Position numbers and translations under genes: made by a program. A stretch of DNA of 24,070 nucleotides from Hyphomicrobium_A sp035517115 (GTDB lineage Bacteria; Pseudomonadota; Alphaproteobacteria; Rhizobiales; Hyphomicrobiaceae), in assembly GCA_035517115.1 (NCBI GenBank), contig DATIZL010000108.1, positions 1 through 24,070 on the forward strand, given 5' to 3'. The notes under the pieces were generated by a model. The model ran no database searches. It was not told the origin of the DNA and worked only from the letters and a program-made list of their open reading frames with translations. Shown here one piece after another: positions 10,112 through 17,262 of the stretch; position 1 is the stretch's first letter, and every line of letters begins with the position of its first letter.

Positions 10112-11179
10112 CTAGTTGAAGCTCGTCTTCTGCGCTTGCGGCAGGAGCTTGAGGATGCCCTGGGCGGCGGCGGCCGCTGCGGCATCGGCCGTCTTGCCCC
10201 AGGCGCCGTCGAGCGAGCCCTGCGGAACGTCGTTCTTCTGCGAGACGGTGCCGAGCTTCTTGCCCTCGGGATCGGTGACGTTCCAGTCGATGGTGATCGC
10301 CTGCTTGCCGTCCTTGCCCGCGCCCATCGCCACCTTGCCTTCGACCGTATAGGTCGACGGCGAAGGCGTGTCGGCGAGCGCGACGCCGTTGCGGGCAAGC
10401 TCACGCTGCAGCGCGCTGCGCAGCGTGGCGCTGCCGTCGCCCGGCGCTCCCGTTACGGTGGGGACGCGCGCCGTGATCGATCCGGGCTTGCCGATGCTGC
10501 TGGTGGTGCCCGGAGGCGCCGATGAGGCGTAGGGCGGCGCTGCCGCCGGTTGCGTGGCGGCGGTCGTCTGCACGAGGCCGGAGGGTGGCGGCGTGCCGTT
10601 GCTCGCGACGCCAGGCGCACCCTGCGTCGGCAGCCACGAGGCGATGGAGGCGACCGTCTTGGTGCTGATCGACTGCACGACGGCCGCGGACACCGCCGAC
10701 CAGGGATCCTTGCTCTTGCCCGTCGCGGCCGTCTCCTCGCCGCTCACGCGGTGGACGCCTTTGCCGGAGCCGTCGGTGACGTCCCAGATGTAGGAGACCT
10801 TGGCCTTGCCGCCCTTCTTCTCCATGGAGGAGACGATGTAGCCGCGCAGCGTATATTGCGATGTCTCGCCCGTCGACTTGGCGACGCGAATGTTCTGCCG
10901 CTCGAGGTCGGAGGTGATCTGCGCCTGTAGATCCTTCGACACAGCGTCGGGCGGACCGATGATAGGAGCGATGGCAACTTGCGCCGGGCGCACCGCCGCA
11001 GCCGACGGCGGGGGGCTGACGGAGGCGGTTGGCGCATCGCTTGAAGAGCTAAAGAGCGAGCTCGTTAGCGAGTTGTAAGTCTCGCAGCCGGCTAAACCGA
11101 AGGCCAGGAGGGCCGCGCAAAGCGCCAATCCAAGTGGCTTCTTCTTTTGCCAAGCCGCAGCAGCATCAAAGGTCGTCAC
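10112..11179 (-). CDS. Lipoprotein with two tandem homologous domains
   Basis: A 355-residue protein with a signal peptide and lipobox LAGC (lipidated Cys32), so it is an anchored periplasmic or outer-membrane lipoprotein. After a Ser/Pro-rich linker, residues 71-184 and 238-347 are visibly related. Both have P..G.P near the start, an amphipathic helix ending LER or LAR, then YT..G at 109/277, K.GK, W.VTD..GK at 132/299, VS, W at 160/327 and a closing LP at 184/347. They are separated by a Pro/Ala/Thr-rich linker. The fold suggests a small alpha/beta module, and no named family is recognised. The ATG has a GGGGAG ribosome binding site. A 130-base gap holding an inverted repeat separates it from prs. 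Confidence 0.85.
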   Translation of the reverse strand: MTTFDAAAAWQKKKPLGLALCAALLAFGLAGCETYNSLTSSLFSSSSDAPTASVSPPPSAAAVRPAQVAIAPIIGPPDAVSKDLQAQITSDLERQNIRVAKSTGETSQYTLRGYIVSSMEKKGGKAKVSYIWDVTDGSGKGVHRVSGEETAATGKSKDPWSAVSAAVVQSISTKTVASIASWLPTQGAPGVASNGTPPPSGLVQTTAATQPAAAPPYASSAPPGTTSSIGKPGSITARVPTVTGAPGDGSATLRSALQRELARNGVALADTPSPSTYTVEGKVAMGAGKDGKQAITIDWNVTDPEGKKLGTVSQKNDVPQGSLDGAWGKTADAAAAAAAQGILKLLPQAQKTSFN

Positions 11180-11380
11180 GGCGACGCTCCCCCGTTGTCC
11201 CGCTGTTTTTCTTCCGGCGGCCGGCGTACAAACCTTGCGGCCTAATCTCCTCGATGACCGGTACCCCTCTCAGAGTCGTCTAGCCAGTCGTCTGGGCCGC
11301 GTCCAGATCGAATCCGACCATCCTTCCCTCCCGATGGAGTTCGCCGCGGGAATGATCGGACATCATTGTGGATTGTGCAA

Positions 11381-12154
11381 TTAAGTCACGACAATGGCGG
11401 CTATTTGACGGCCGTAATCGGCCTCTTTCCGGTGCTGGGAGCGCCGAAAACTGAAGAAAAGCGATTCGTTCTCATAAGTGCACGGGCTTTGCCGCTCGAT
11501 TTGGGCCACTCCGGCCCCCGCAAGCCTTTCCTCGACGAAGCCCGGCAGGTCGAAACGGGCCCTGGCGTTAGGATTGATACGAAGAAAATACTTCTCGTTG
11601 CTCGGACAACCCTTGAGCAGCTCGGCCTCGAAGTCCGGTCCCACCTCGTAGGCGGTTTGGCTGATGGCGGGACCGATGGCGGCGCGGATGCGCTCCCGCC
11701 GGGCACCCTGATGCTCCATCTCGGCGACCGCCGCCTCGATGATGCCGGCCGCGGCCCCCCGCCAGCCCGCATGCGCGGCGGCGACGACGCGCGCCTCAGG
11801 ATCGGCGAGCAGAACCGGTGCGCAGTCGGCGGTGAGCACGCCGACGGCGAGCCCCGGCGTGCGCGTGACCACCGCATCGGCCTTGGGGCGGTTCTGCGCG
11901 GCAACCGGCGCCTCGACGCTCAGCGCGGTGGCGCCGTGCACCTGATAGAGGGTGAGGAGGTTTCCCTCCGCCGCACCGAGATGGCGTGCGACGCGCGTGC
12001 GGTTCTCGGCGACGTGCGAGGGCTCGTCCGAGGAGCCCGGCCCGCAGTTGAGGCTCTGATAGAGCCCGCCCGATACGCCGCCTAGCCGTGTGAAGAATCC
12101 GTGCCGGATCTCAGGAAGGCTCGAAAGGCTTTGGGCTTCGATTGGTTGCAGCAT
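11381..12154 (-). CDS. pgeF: Peptidoglycan editing factor PgeF / YfiH family multicopper-type protein
   Basis: A 257-residue member of the YfiH (DUF152) family, formerly called polyphenol oxidase or laccase-domain proteins. In E. coli PgeF prevents or removes mis-incorporated serine in peptidoglycan precursors, while some homologues show purine nucleoside activity. The metal-binding residues are present: His73 in QVHGA, Cys111 in TADCAP and His128 in AAHAGWRG, along with the N-terminal HGFFTRLGGVSGG and IGPAISQTAYEVG. No strong ribosome binding site precedes the ATG. It starts only nine bases after the methyltransferase stop, so translation is probably coupled within the lgt-methyltransferase-pgeF operon. 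Confidence 0.93.
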   Translation of the reverse strand: MLQPIEAQSLSSLPEIRHGFFTRLGGVSGGLYQSLNCGPGSSDEPSHVAENRTRVARHLGAAEGNLLTLYQVHGATALSVEAPVAAQNRPKADAVVTRTPGLAVGVLTADCAPVLLADPEARVVAAAHAGWRGAAAGIIEAAVAEMEHQGARRERIRAAIGPAISQTAYEVGPDFEAELLKGCPSNEKYFLRINPNARARFDLPGFVEERLAGAGVAQIERQSPCTYENESLFFSFRRSQHRKEADYGRQIAAIVVT

Positions 12155-12163
12155 GCGGCAGCA

Positions 12164-13273
12164 CTACGGCGCGCTGCGCGCGATGTCCACCGGCTCAAAG
12201 CCAGGCAGCGGAGCGACGCTTTTGCTGCGCACGCCGAGGGCGCAAAAGCGCGTGCCCATTCCAGTGCGGGCGAGCAGCCGTGCGGCGCCGGCTTCGATCA
12301 CCGCGGCTCGCAGCGGATTGGCCGCCATGAGCCGCGATGTGCGCTCAACGATGCCGAGGGCGGAGAGGAAGTGTGCCTGCGAGACCGGCCCATTGCAGGC
12401 AAGGCCGCGGCGTCTCATGACCTCCGCCACCTCAGCGAAGTCGACCTGCGCGGAGAGGTCGGCCTCGCCCGGTGCGCGCAGGGGGTCGTCGTAGCGGTGC
12501 GCCACGACAGCTTGCAGGGTGTCGCCCAGGGCCGGCCGCGGATGCCCGTAGTCGATGAAGAGCGCGGCAAGAGGGTCGCCGCAGGCCACGAGCTTATCGG
12601 CCCACGGGGCCAGGGCTTCGGTGCGGCTCTCGAGGATGTCGCCGTCCTGGCCCGGCGCGATCACGGAGGCGTCCGCCTCTCCGATCGTGAAGCAGAGGGC
12701 ACCAGACTCATCGAGGCCGACGCAGCGCCGGTGCCATTGGCCCTCGCGAGATACCCACTGTGCGACGGGGAGCGTATCGAGGAACTCGTTGGCGATGACG
12801 ATGCTCGCTACGGGCCGTTCTGCCCACGCCATGTCCGCGCTCCAGCGGACCGGCGCGGCCTCGCCGGCGAGACTCGTGCGCTGCAGCGACTCAAGCGTTT
12901 CGTTGGTCTCCACGAGACGCACATCGAGGGCGCTGTGAAAGGCGGGATCGGCGCGCGCCGCCCGCAGAGCGTCGCGCATGAGCGTGCCGCGCCCGGGCCC
13001 CAGCTCCACGAGGCGCACGCGCGATGGCGCCCCCAGGCTCTGCCAGACGACGGCGCACCACAGCCCGATCAGCTCGCCGAACACCTGGCTGATCTCGGGT
13101 GCGGTGATGAAGTCACCCCCGCGGCCGATGGCGGCACGCTTTCGGTAATAGCCGTGCTCGGGATCGGAGAGGCACGCACGCATATAGTCGGCGACGCTGA
13201 TCGGACCCTCTCGCCTGATGCGTGCGGCGAGCTTTGCCGCGAGCGGCGTCGTGCGCTCCGGCTCCGGGCTCAT
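12164..13273 (-). CDS. Class I SAM-dependent methyltransferase, NDUFAF7/MidA family
   Basis: A 369-residue protein of the DUF185/MidA family. The eukaryotic member NDUFAF7 methylates an arginine in the NDUFS2 subunit of complex I early in its assembly, and alphaproteobacterial members are close relatives. Visible signatures are ISVADYMRACLSDPEHGYY (25-43), GGDFITAPEISQVFGELIG (52-70), the SAM-binding motif VELGPGRGTLMRDALRA (89-105), and IVIANEFLDTLPVAQW. The ATG overlaps the lgt stop codon (ATGA at 13270-13273). The open frame runs further upstream into lgt but is not coding there. A role in complex I assembly is an inference from family. Confidence 0.92.
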   Translation of the reverse strand: MSPEPERTTPLAAKLAARIRREGPISVADYMRACLSDPEHGYYRKRAAIGRGGDFITAPEISQVFGELIGLWCAVVWQSLGAPSRVRLVELGPGRGTLMRDALRAARADPAFHSALDVRLVETNETLESLQRTSLAGEAAPVRWSADMAWAERPVASIVIANEFLDTLPVAQWVSREGQWHRRCVGLDESGALCFTIGEADASVIAPGQDGDILESRTEALAPWADKLVACGDPLAALFIDYGHPRPALGDTLQAVVAHRYDDPLRAPGEADLSAQVDFAEVAEVMRRRGLACNGPVSQAHFLSALGIVERTSRLMAANPLRAAVIEAGAARLLARTGMGTRFCALGVRSKSVAPLPGFEPVDIARSAP

Positions 13274-14133
13274 CCCAGCATGCGCGTGCGCGCGAGATAG
13301 ATCATGTAGAGGCCGGCAAGCAGCATGGGAATCGAGTAGACGATGCCGGCGGTGAAGGGGCCCACGCTGAATGCGTGCGCAAAGTGCGGTTCGCGGAACA
13401 GCTCCGCGGTCGAGCGCGCCAGCGCATAGCCGACGAGGAATACGCCGGACACGAGACCGGGCCGCTTTAGTGCGCCGAAGTGATGCGTCAGCAGCCGCAG
13501 GACTATGAACAGCAGCAAGCCCTCGAGCGCCGCCTCGTAGAGCTGGCTCGGATGGCGCGGCGTCGGCTCCACCTCCGGGTAGTGGATTTGCGCCTCGGGA
13601 AACACCATGCCCCAGGGCATCGTGGTCGGGCGTCCGAACAGCTCGCCGTTGATGAAATTGGCGATGCGGCCGAAGAACAGCCCGATCGGCACGGAGGCGG
13701 CGCCGAGATCCATGGTGCTCCAGCCGTTGACGCCGTTGCGGCGCGCGAAGGCCCACACGGCGATGATGCAGCCGACGAGCGCGCCGTGGAACGACATGCC
13801 GCCCAGCCACACCTTGTAGATGTCCTGCGGATTCGAGAGGTAGTAGCTCGGCTCGTAGAACAGCACGAAGCCGAGCCGGCCGCCGAGCACCACGCCGGCG
13901 GTTATATAAAGAAGGAGATCGTCGACCTTCGCCGGCTCGAACGGGGGCTTGTCGCCGGCCCACAGCTGAGGCTCGCGCAGCAAGCGCCGTATGTAGAGCC
14001 AGCCGAAGAGAAGCCCGGTGAGGTAGGCAAGCCCATACCATTTGATGGTGAGGGGGCCGAGCTGCAGCGCCACGGGATTAATGTGGGGGTAGGGGAGCTC
14101 CAGCCCGACCATCCCGATCATCAGCGGTGCCAT
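13270..14133 (-). CDS. lgt: Prolipoprotein diacylglyceryl transferase
   Basis: Inner-membrane enzyme that transfers diacylglycerol from phosphatidylglycerol to the lipobox cysteine of prolipoproteins, the first step of lipoprotein maturation. The product has 287 residues and about seven membrane spans. The family signature is GRIANFINGELFGRPT at 155-170 (Ala for the usual Gly at position four), and His116 in GGMSFHG matches the essential His103 of E. coli. I chose the ATG at 14133 because a GGAG ribosome binding site lies nine bases upstream. Another ATG at 14190 lacks one. It is the first gene of the lgt-methyltransferase-pgeF operon and is divergent from ubiK. Confidence 0.97.
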   Translation of the reverse strand: MAPLMIGMVGLELPYPHINPVALQLGPLTIKWYGLAYLTGLLFGWLYIRRLLREPQLWAGDKPPFEPAKVDDLLLYITAGVVLGGRLGFVLFYEPSYYLSNPQDIYKVWLGGMSFHGALVGCIIAVWAFARRNGVNGWSTMDLGAASVPIGLFFGRIANFINGELFGRPTTMPWGMVFPEAQIHYPEVEPTPRHPSQLYEAALEGLLLFIVLRLLTHHFGALKRPGLVSGVFLVGYALARSTAELFREPHFAHAFSVGPFTAGIVYSIPMLLAGLYMIYLARTRMLG

Positions 14134-14244
14134 CACGGCGATCTCCGGCGCAGCTTGCGGCTCTGCCCACAGGCGAGCAGGTGGTGGCACGTTTTCGGCA
14201 CCGTTCGCCCCCTGTCAAGTGTGGCGGCGCAAGTATGCGGTGCC

Positions 14245-14273
14245 TTGAACCGCGCCTCTTGCCCCGCCATAGT
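14245..14273 (+). promoter_or_regulatory. Predicted promoter of ubiK
   Basis: TTGAAC (14245-14250), a 17-base spacer and CATAGT (14268-14273), each matching four of six consensus positions. The predicted start would give a leader of about 35 bases before the ubiK ATG. It lies in the 182-base gap between divergent lgt and ubiK. Confidence 0.4.
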
Positions 14274-14315
14274 TTGCGATGGGACCTCGCCGCGCGAGCT
14301 TTCGGAGCCCATCCC

Positions 14316-14582
14316 ATGACGCAGACGACCAACCGTTTCCTCGACGAGCTTGCAAAATTGATGACGGATGCCGCGGGCGCGGCCGATGGCCTCAAGCGCG
14401 AGGTCGCCTCCGTCATGCGCTCGCAGGGCGAGCGGCTGCTGCAGGGCATGGATGTCGTGCAGCGCGAGGAGTTCGAGGCGGTGAAGGCGATGGCCGAGAA
14501 AGCGCGCCTCGAGAACGAGCGGCTGGAAGCGCGCATCGCCGAGCTCGAGGCCAGGCTCAGCAAGCCGGGTGGTGCAACTTGA
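14316..14582 (+). CDS. ubiK: Ubiquinone biosynthesis accessory factor UbiK (BMFP/YqiC family)
   Basis: An 88-residue helical protein of the DUF526/BMFP family. In E. coli UbiK binds UbiJ and helps assemble the soluble complex that makes ubiquinone. The Brucella homologue was described as a membrane fusogenic protein. The N-terminal half has NRFLDELAKLMTDAAGAADGLKREV, and the C-terminal half (about 50-83) is a coiled coil with an LENERLEARIAELEARL heptad pattern. Both match the family. The ATG at 14316 has a GGAG site eight bases before it. The frame is open back into the lgt region, but that part is not coding. The gene is divergent from lgt. Confidence 0.9.
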   Translation: MTQTTNRFLDELAKLMTDAAGAADGLKREVASVMRSQGERLLQGMDVVQREEFEAVKAMAEKARLENERLEARIAELEARLSKPGGAT

Positions 14583-14669
14583 GTGGGCCGACTCAAACGA
14601 GCCCTGCGAAGGCGAAGTTTATCCCCGACTAAGTGCCGCGCGCGCGAGCCGAAGCAGCTATGATGTGCT

Positions 14670-14682
14670 CCGTTGTCAACGG
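14670..14682. promoter_or_regulatory. 13-bp palindrome upstream of the YbjN gene
   Basis: CCGTTG-T-CAACGG is a perfect dyad with a single central base, in the 268-base gap between ubiK and the YbjN gene, about 170 bases upstream of the latter. It may be a regulator site. I see no other copy in the window. Apart from this I find no strong promoter in the gap. Confidence 0.25.
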
Positions 14683-14850
14683 TTGCGGGGCGCGGGCCGC
14701 TTTGGCGGTGGAGAAGGCCGGCCCAAACTTGCGACTCGCGCAGCCCTCTGTTTTCGTCGCGCCCGGCGACCGGTGGTCATCACTCTTGGGCGTTGTCGCG
14801 TGCACTTGAGGCAGCGTATGCGCCCGCGAGACAAAGAGGGATTTGGAAGG

Positions 14851-15345
14851 ATGTCGGCTGAATACGGTTACGAGCGCGTGACGAACCCGATCGACCTCGT
14901 CGAGCAGATCGCTGGCCTGCACGGATGGGCCTGCGAGCGTACCAATGACGACGAGCTGACGCTGGTCGTGGCCGGAAGCTGGACCGACTATCACGTGTCG
15001 CTCAACTGGCGCGACGATCTTGAGGCGCTGCACGTCGCCTGCGCCTTCGATTTCCGCGTGCCTGACAACCGGCTCCCCGAAATGTACCGCCTGATCGCCC
15101 AGATCAACGAGCAGCTATGGCTCGGCCACTTCGATCTGTGGACGCAAGAAGGCCTCGTCATGTTCCGCCACGCGCTTTTGCTCAACGCGTCGGTGGCGAC
15201 GCCCCGCCAGTGCGAGGCGATGCTGAAAGCCGCACTGGAAGCCTGCGAGCGCTACTACCAGGCCTTCCAGTTCGTCGTGTGGGCGGGTAAGGAAAGCCGC
15301 GAGGCCCTGGTTTCTACGATGTTCGAGACCGAGGGCCAGGCGTAA
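14851..15345 (+). CDS. YbjN domain-containing protein
   Basis: A 164-residue soluble protein of the YbjN family, which has the fold of type III secretion chaperones. In E. coli YbjN influences motility and stress tolerance by an unknown mechanism. Family features seen are an N-terminal helix (NPIDLVEQIAGLHGW), a beta-sheet with W.DYHVSLNWRDDLEALHVACAFDFRVP, and INEQLWLGHFDLWTQEGLVMFRHALL. A GAGGG site ten bases upstream supports the ATG at 14851. Another in-frame ATG lies 33 bases earlier. The gene ends 24 bases before proC, so the two are probably co-transcribed, a common arrangement in Hyphomicrobiales. Confidence 0.88.
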   Translation: MSAEYGYERVTNPIDLVEQIAGLHGWACERTNDDELTLVVAGSWTDYHVSLNWRDDLEALHVACAFDFRVPDNRLPEMYRLIAQINEQLWLGHFDLWTQEGLVMFRHALLLNASVATPRQCEAMLKAALEACERYYQAFQFVVWAGKESREALVSTMFETEGQA

Positions 15346-15369
15346 AGCAAGGCCACTTGGGTTTTCTCG

Positions 15370-16194
15370 ATGAGCTTCACTCTCGACGGTCCGCTGCTGC
15401 TCGTCGGCGCGGGCAAAATGGGAGGGGCACTGCTGTCGCGGCTGCTCGACCAGGGGCTCGATCCGCGCGGCGTTATCGTGCAGGATCCCGAGCCCACCGG
15501 GGCTTCCGCCGACCTCCTCGCCGACCGCGCCATCGACGTCCTACCCGTCATCGACGAGCTGACGCAGCCGCCCGCCGTCATTCTGCTCGCGGTCAAGCCG
15601 CAGGTCATGGACAGCGTGCTGCCGCAGGTCGCGAGGCTCGCGGGGCCCGACACGCTCTATTTGTCGATCGCGGCCGGACGACGCCTGGCGGGACTAGAGG
15701 CGCACCTGCCGAAGGGCGCCGCGCTCGTGCGCGCGATGCCGAATACGCCGGCCGCTATCGGCCGCGGCGTAACCGTTGCAATTGCGAATGGCGCGGTGAG
15801 CCCCGTGCAGCGAGCGCTGGCCGAGAGGCTGCTCGGCGCCGGCGGTCATGTCGTGTGGGTCGAGGATGAAACGCTGCTCGATCCGGTAACGGCCGTGTCC
15901 GGCTCCGGGCCTGCCTATGTCTTCCTGCTCACCGAATGCCTCGCGGAAGCGGGCCGCGCCGCCGGTCTCAGCGCCGAGCTCGCCGAGCGCCTCGCGCGCC
16001 ACACCGTCATCGGATCGGCAGCCCTGCTCGAGCATTCGGATCTCGACGCAGCCGAGCTGCGCAAGAACGTCACCTCGCCCGGGGGCACGACCGCGGCCGC
16101 GCTCGAAATCCTGGGCGGGCCGGATGGGCTCAAGACGCTGCTCGTCGCGGCGGTCGCCGCCGCAACAAAGCGCGGCCGCGAACTGGCGAAGTGA
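15370..16194 (+). CDS. proC: Pyrroline-5-carboxylate reductase
   Basis: Last enzyme of proline synthesis: reduces 1-pyrroline-5-carboxylate to L-proline with NAD(P)H. The 274-residue protein begins with a Rossmann dinucleotide-binding motif LLLVGAGKMGGALL (9-22), has AVKPQVMDSVL and RAMPNTPAAIGRGVT in the middle, and the C-terminal P5CR signature with AVSGSGPAYVFLLTECLAEA, a long helix and TSPGGTTAAALEIL. Length and motifs are complete. It follows the YbjN gene by 24 bases. No intrinsic terminator directly follows, and the next gene is 374 bases away. Confidence 0.97.
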   Translation: MSFTLDGPLLLVGAGKMGGALLSRLLDQGLDPRGVIVQDPEPTGASADLLADRAIDVLPVIDELTQPPAVILLAVKPQVMDSVLPQVARLAGPDTLYLSIAAGRRLAGLEAHLPKGAALVRAMPNTPAAIGRGVTVAIANGAVSPVQRALAERLLGAGGHVVWVEDETLLDPVTAVSGSGPAYVFLLTECLAEAGRAAGLSAELAERLARHTVIGSAALLEHSDLDAAELRKNVTSPGGTTAAALEILGGPDGLKTLLVAAVAAATKRGRELAK

Positions 16195-16348
16195 GCGGAG
16201 GCACGCTCTTTGAGCCGTTCGTGGCCGCGCTTTGCTTTCGGAACCTGAGCGGGCCCGAAGGCCCCGGCGGTACTCAGGCCTTTATGGAGGCTCCAGGGGC
16301 GCGGCCGGACCCAGGAGGGGGGCCTTGGCCGGCATGTTGCTCCGATGC

Positions 16349-16381
16349 GGAAGGACGAACGGTTTGGGGTTTCGTCCTTCC
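16349..16381. repeat. Perfect 11-bp inverted repeat
   Basis: GGAAGGACGAA (16349-16359) and TTCGTCCTTCC (16371-16381) are separated by 11 bases. A hairpin could form in proC read-through RNA, but no T-run follows on either strand. Its end lies 29 bases before the TATAAT at 16411, so it could also be a protein-binding site upstream of that promoter. Confidence 0.55.
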
Positions 16382-16410
16382 AAGGATGCCCTTCCCTGGG
16401 GCAACCCTCA

Positions 16411-16433
16411 TATAATCGTTATGATATATCATA
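16411..16433 (+). promoter_or_regulatory. TATAAT followed by 14-bp palindrome, candidate promoter and operator of the TetR-type gene
   Basis: A perfect TATAAT (16411-16416) is followed four bases later by the perfect dyad TATGATATATCATA (16420-16433). In a genome this GC-rich, such an AT-rich island stands out. A dyad overlapping the start site is a typical place for autoregulation by a TetR-type repressor. No good -35 hexamer is visible, and the leader to the ATG at 16569 would be long (about 140 bases). Confidence 0.45.
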
Positions 16434-16568
16434 TCTGACTTGGCAACGGCTCAGTCGCCGGCTCACGCGAATGTGTCGCTCTGTGAGCGATTTCTGCGAG
16501 CTTCTTCCCGCCTTTCATTGCGCGCATTGGGCGCCTACCTCTTCCCAATCGGGAAAGGAGCACGCCCC

Positions 16569-17240
16569 ATGCTCGATCTCTCAGGCACCAAAGGCCGGAT
16601 CATCACCGCCGCGCTGCGCCTCGCCGGCGAGCGTCCTTGGCGCGACGTGACGCTCACCGACATCGCGAAGGCGGCCGACGTTAACCTCAACGAGGTGCGC
16701 CGCGAGTTCAACTCCAAGGCCGACATCCTTGCGGCGTTCGTGCGCGCGGTCGATGACGCGGTGCTCGCGCGCGGACCCAAGCGCGCCGCCGGTCAGTCGG
16801 CGCGCGACGCGCTCTTCGACGTGGTGATGAGCCGCTTCGACGTGTTGGCGCCCTACAAAGGCGCGCTTGCCTCCATCACCGAGACGTGGACCTTCGACCC
16901 CGCCCTAATGCGCGCGCTCGCGCACTCGCAGGCCTGGATGCTGCGTGCGGCCGACATCAGCGCCGAGGGCATCGAAGGGCAGCTGCGCGCCACCGGGCTT
17001 GGCGCCGTCTACGGATCCGTGTTCCGCACCTGGCTCAAGGACGACGATCCGGGGCTGGCGCGCACTATGGCGGCGCTCGACCGGCGCCTGCGCCGCGGCG
17101 AGGAGACGCTCAACTCCATTGATGCGCTCGCAAAGAGGGTCTGCGACGTGGCGGAAGGCTTCCGCAATGCTTGCAAACGTGCCTCCGCGCCGTCGGAGCG
17201 CAAGCCCGCGCCCGAGGCTCCGCCGTCTGCATCTGCATAA
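16569..17240 (+). CDS. TetR-family regulator with COQ9-like C-terminal half
   Basis: A 223-residue protein. Residues 8-60 form a TetR-type helix-turn-helix (IITAALRLAGERPW, LTDIAKAADVNLNEVRREFNSKADILAAF). The ligand-binding half contains W..RAADIS, GAVYGSVFRTWLKDDDPGLARTMAALDRRLRRGEE. This recalls the lipid-binding part of COQ9 proteins (a VY....WL.D.S.....FLDRRI pattern), themselves members of the TetR structural family. The last 20 residues are Pro/Ala-rich and disordered. The ATG has an AAGGAG site eight bases upstream. It converges with the histidine kinase gene 22 bases away. It may be a DNA-binding regulator, possibly autoregulated through 16420-16433, or a quinone-related lipid-binding protein. 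The first is more likely because the HTH looks intact. Confidence 0.8.
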   Translation: MLDLSGTKGRIITAALRLAGERPWRDVTLTDIAKAADVNLNEVRREFNSKADILAAFVRAVDDAVLARGPKRAAGQSARDALFDVVMSRFDVLAPYKGALASITETWTFDPALMRALAHSQAWMLRAADISAEGIEGQLRATGLGAVYGSVFRTWLKDDDPGLARTMAALDRRLRRGEETLNSIDALAKRVCDVAEGFRNACKRASAPSERKPAPEAPPSASA

Positions 17241-17258
17241 GCGTCGTATAAGCGTCGT
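17237..17258. repeat. Tandem duplication of 11 bp over the tetR stop codon
   Basis: Two perfect, directly adjacent copies of ATAAGCGTCGT (17237-17247 and 17248-17258). The first contains the TAA stop of the TetR-type gene. The second fills most of the gap before the convergent kinase stop at 17263. It looks like a recent slippage duplication in the short non-coding spacer. Confidence 0.8.
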
Positions 17259-17262
17259 TGTT

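Larger units (their letters stand above)
16195..16568. other. Gene-free region between proC and the TetR-type gene
   Basis: I see no supported gene in these 374 bases, since the frames open here lack family features and ribosome binding sites. The first 150 bases are ordinary GC-rich sequence. The centre holds an 11-bp inverted repeat (16349-16381). An AT-rich block then contains TATAAT and a 14-bp palindrome (16411-16433). The last 130 bases would be the leader of the TetR-type gene, ending in an AAGGAG ribosome binding site at 16555-16560. Confidence 0.6.

Noticed and set aside
11274..11293. Direct repeat AGTCGTCT twice in the 201-base gap between pgeF and the lipoprotein gene
   Set aside because: Eight bases with a 12-base period is weak and has no dyad or promoter beside it. 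I see nothing else convincing in that gap.
12101..13300. A 399-codon open frame on the plus strand, antisense to the methyltransferase gene
   Set aside because: Long antisense frames are common in GC-rich DNA. The minus strand here encodes a clear NDUFAF7-family protein with all motifs, and the plus frame has no recognisable domain or ribosome binding site.
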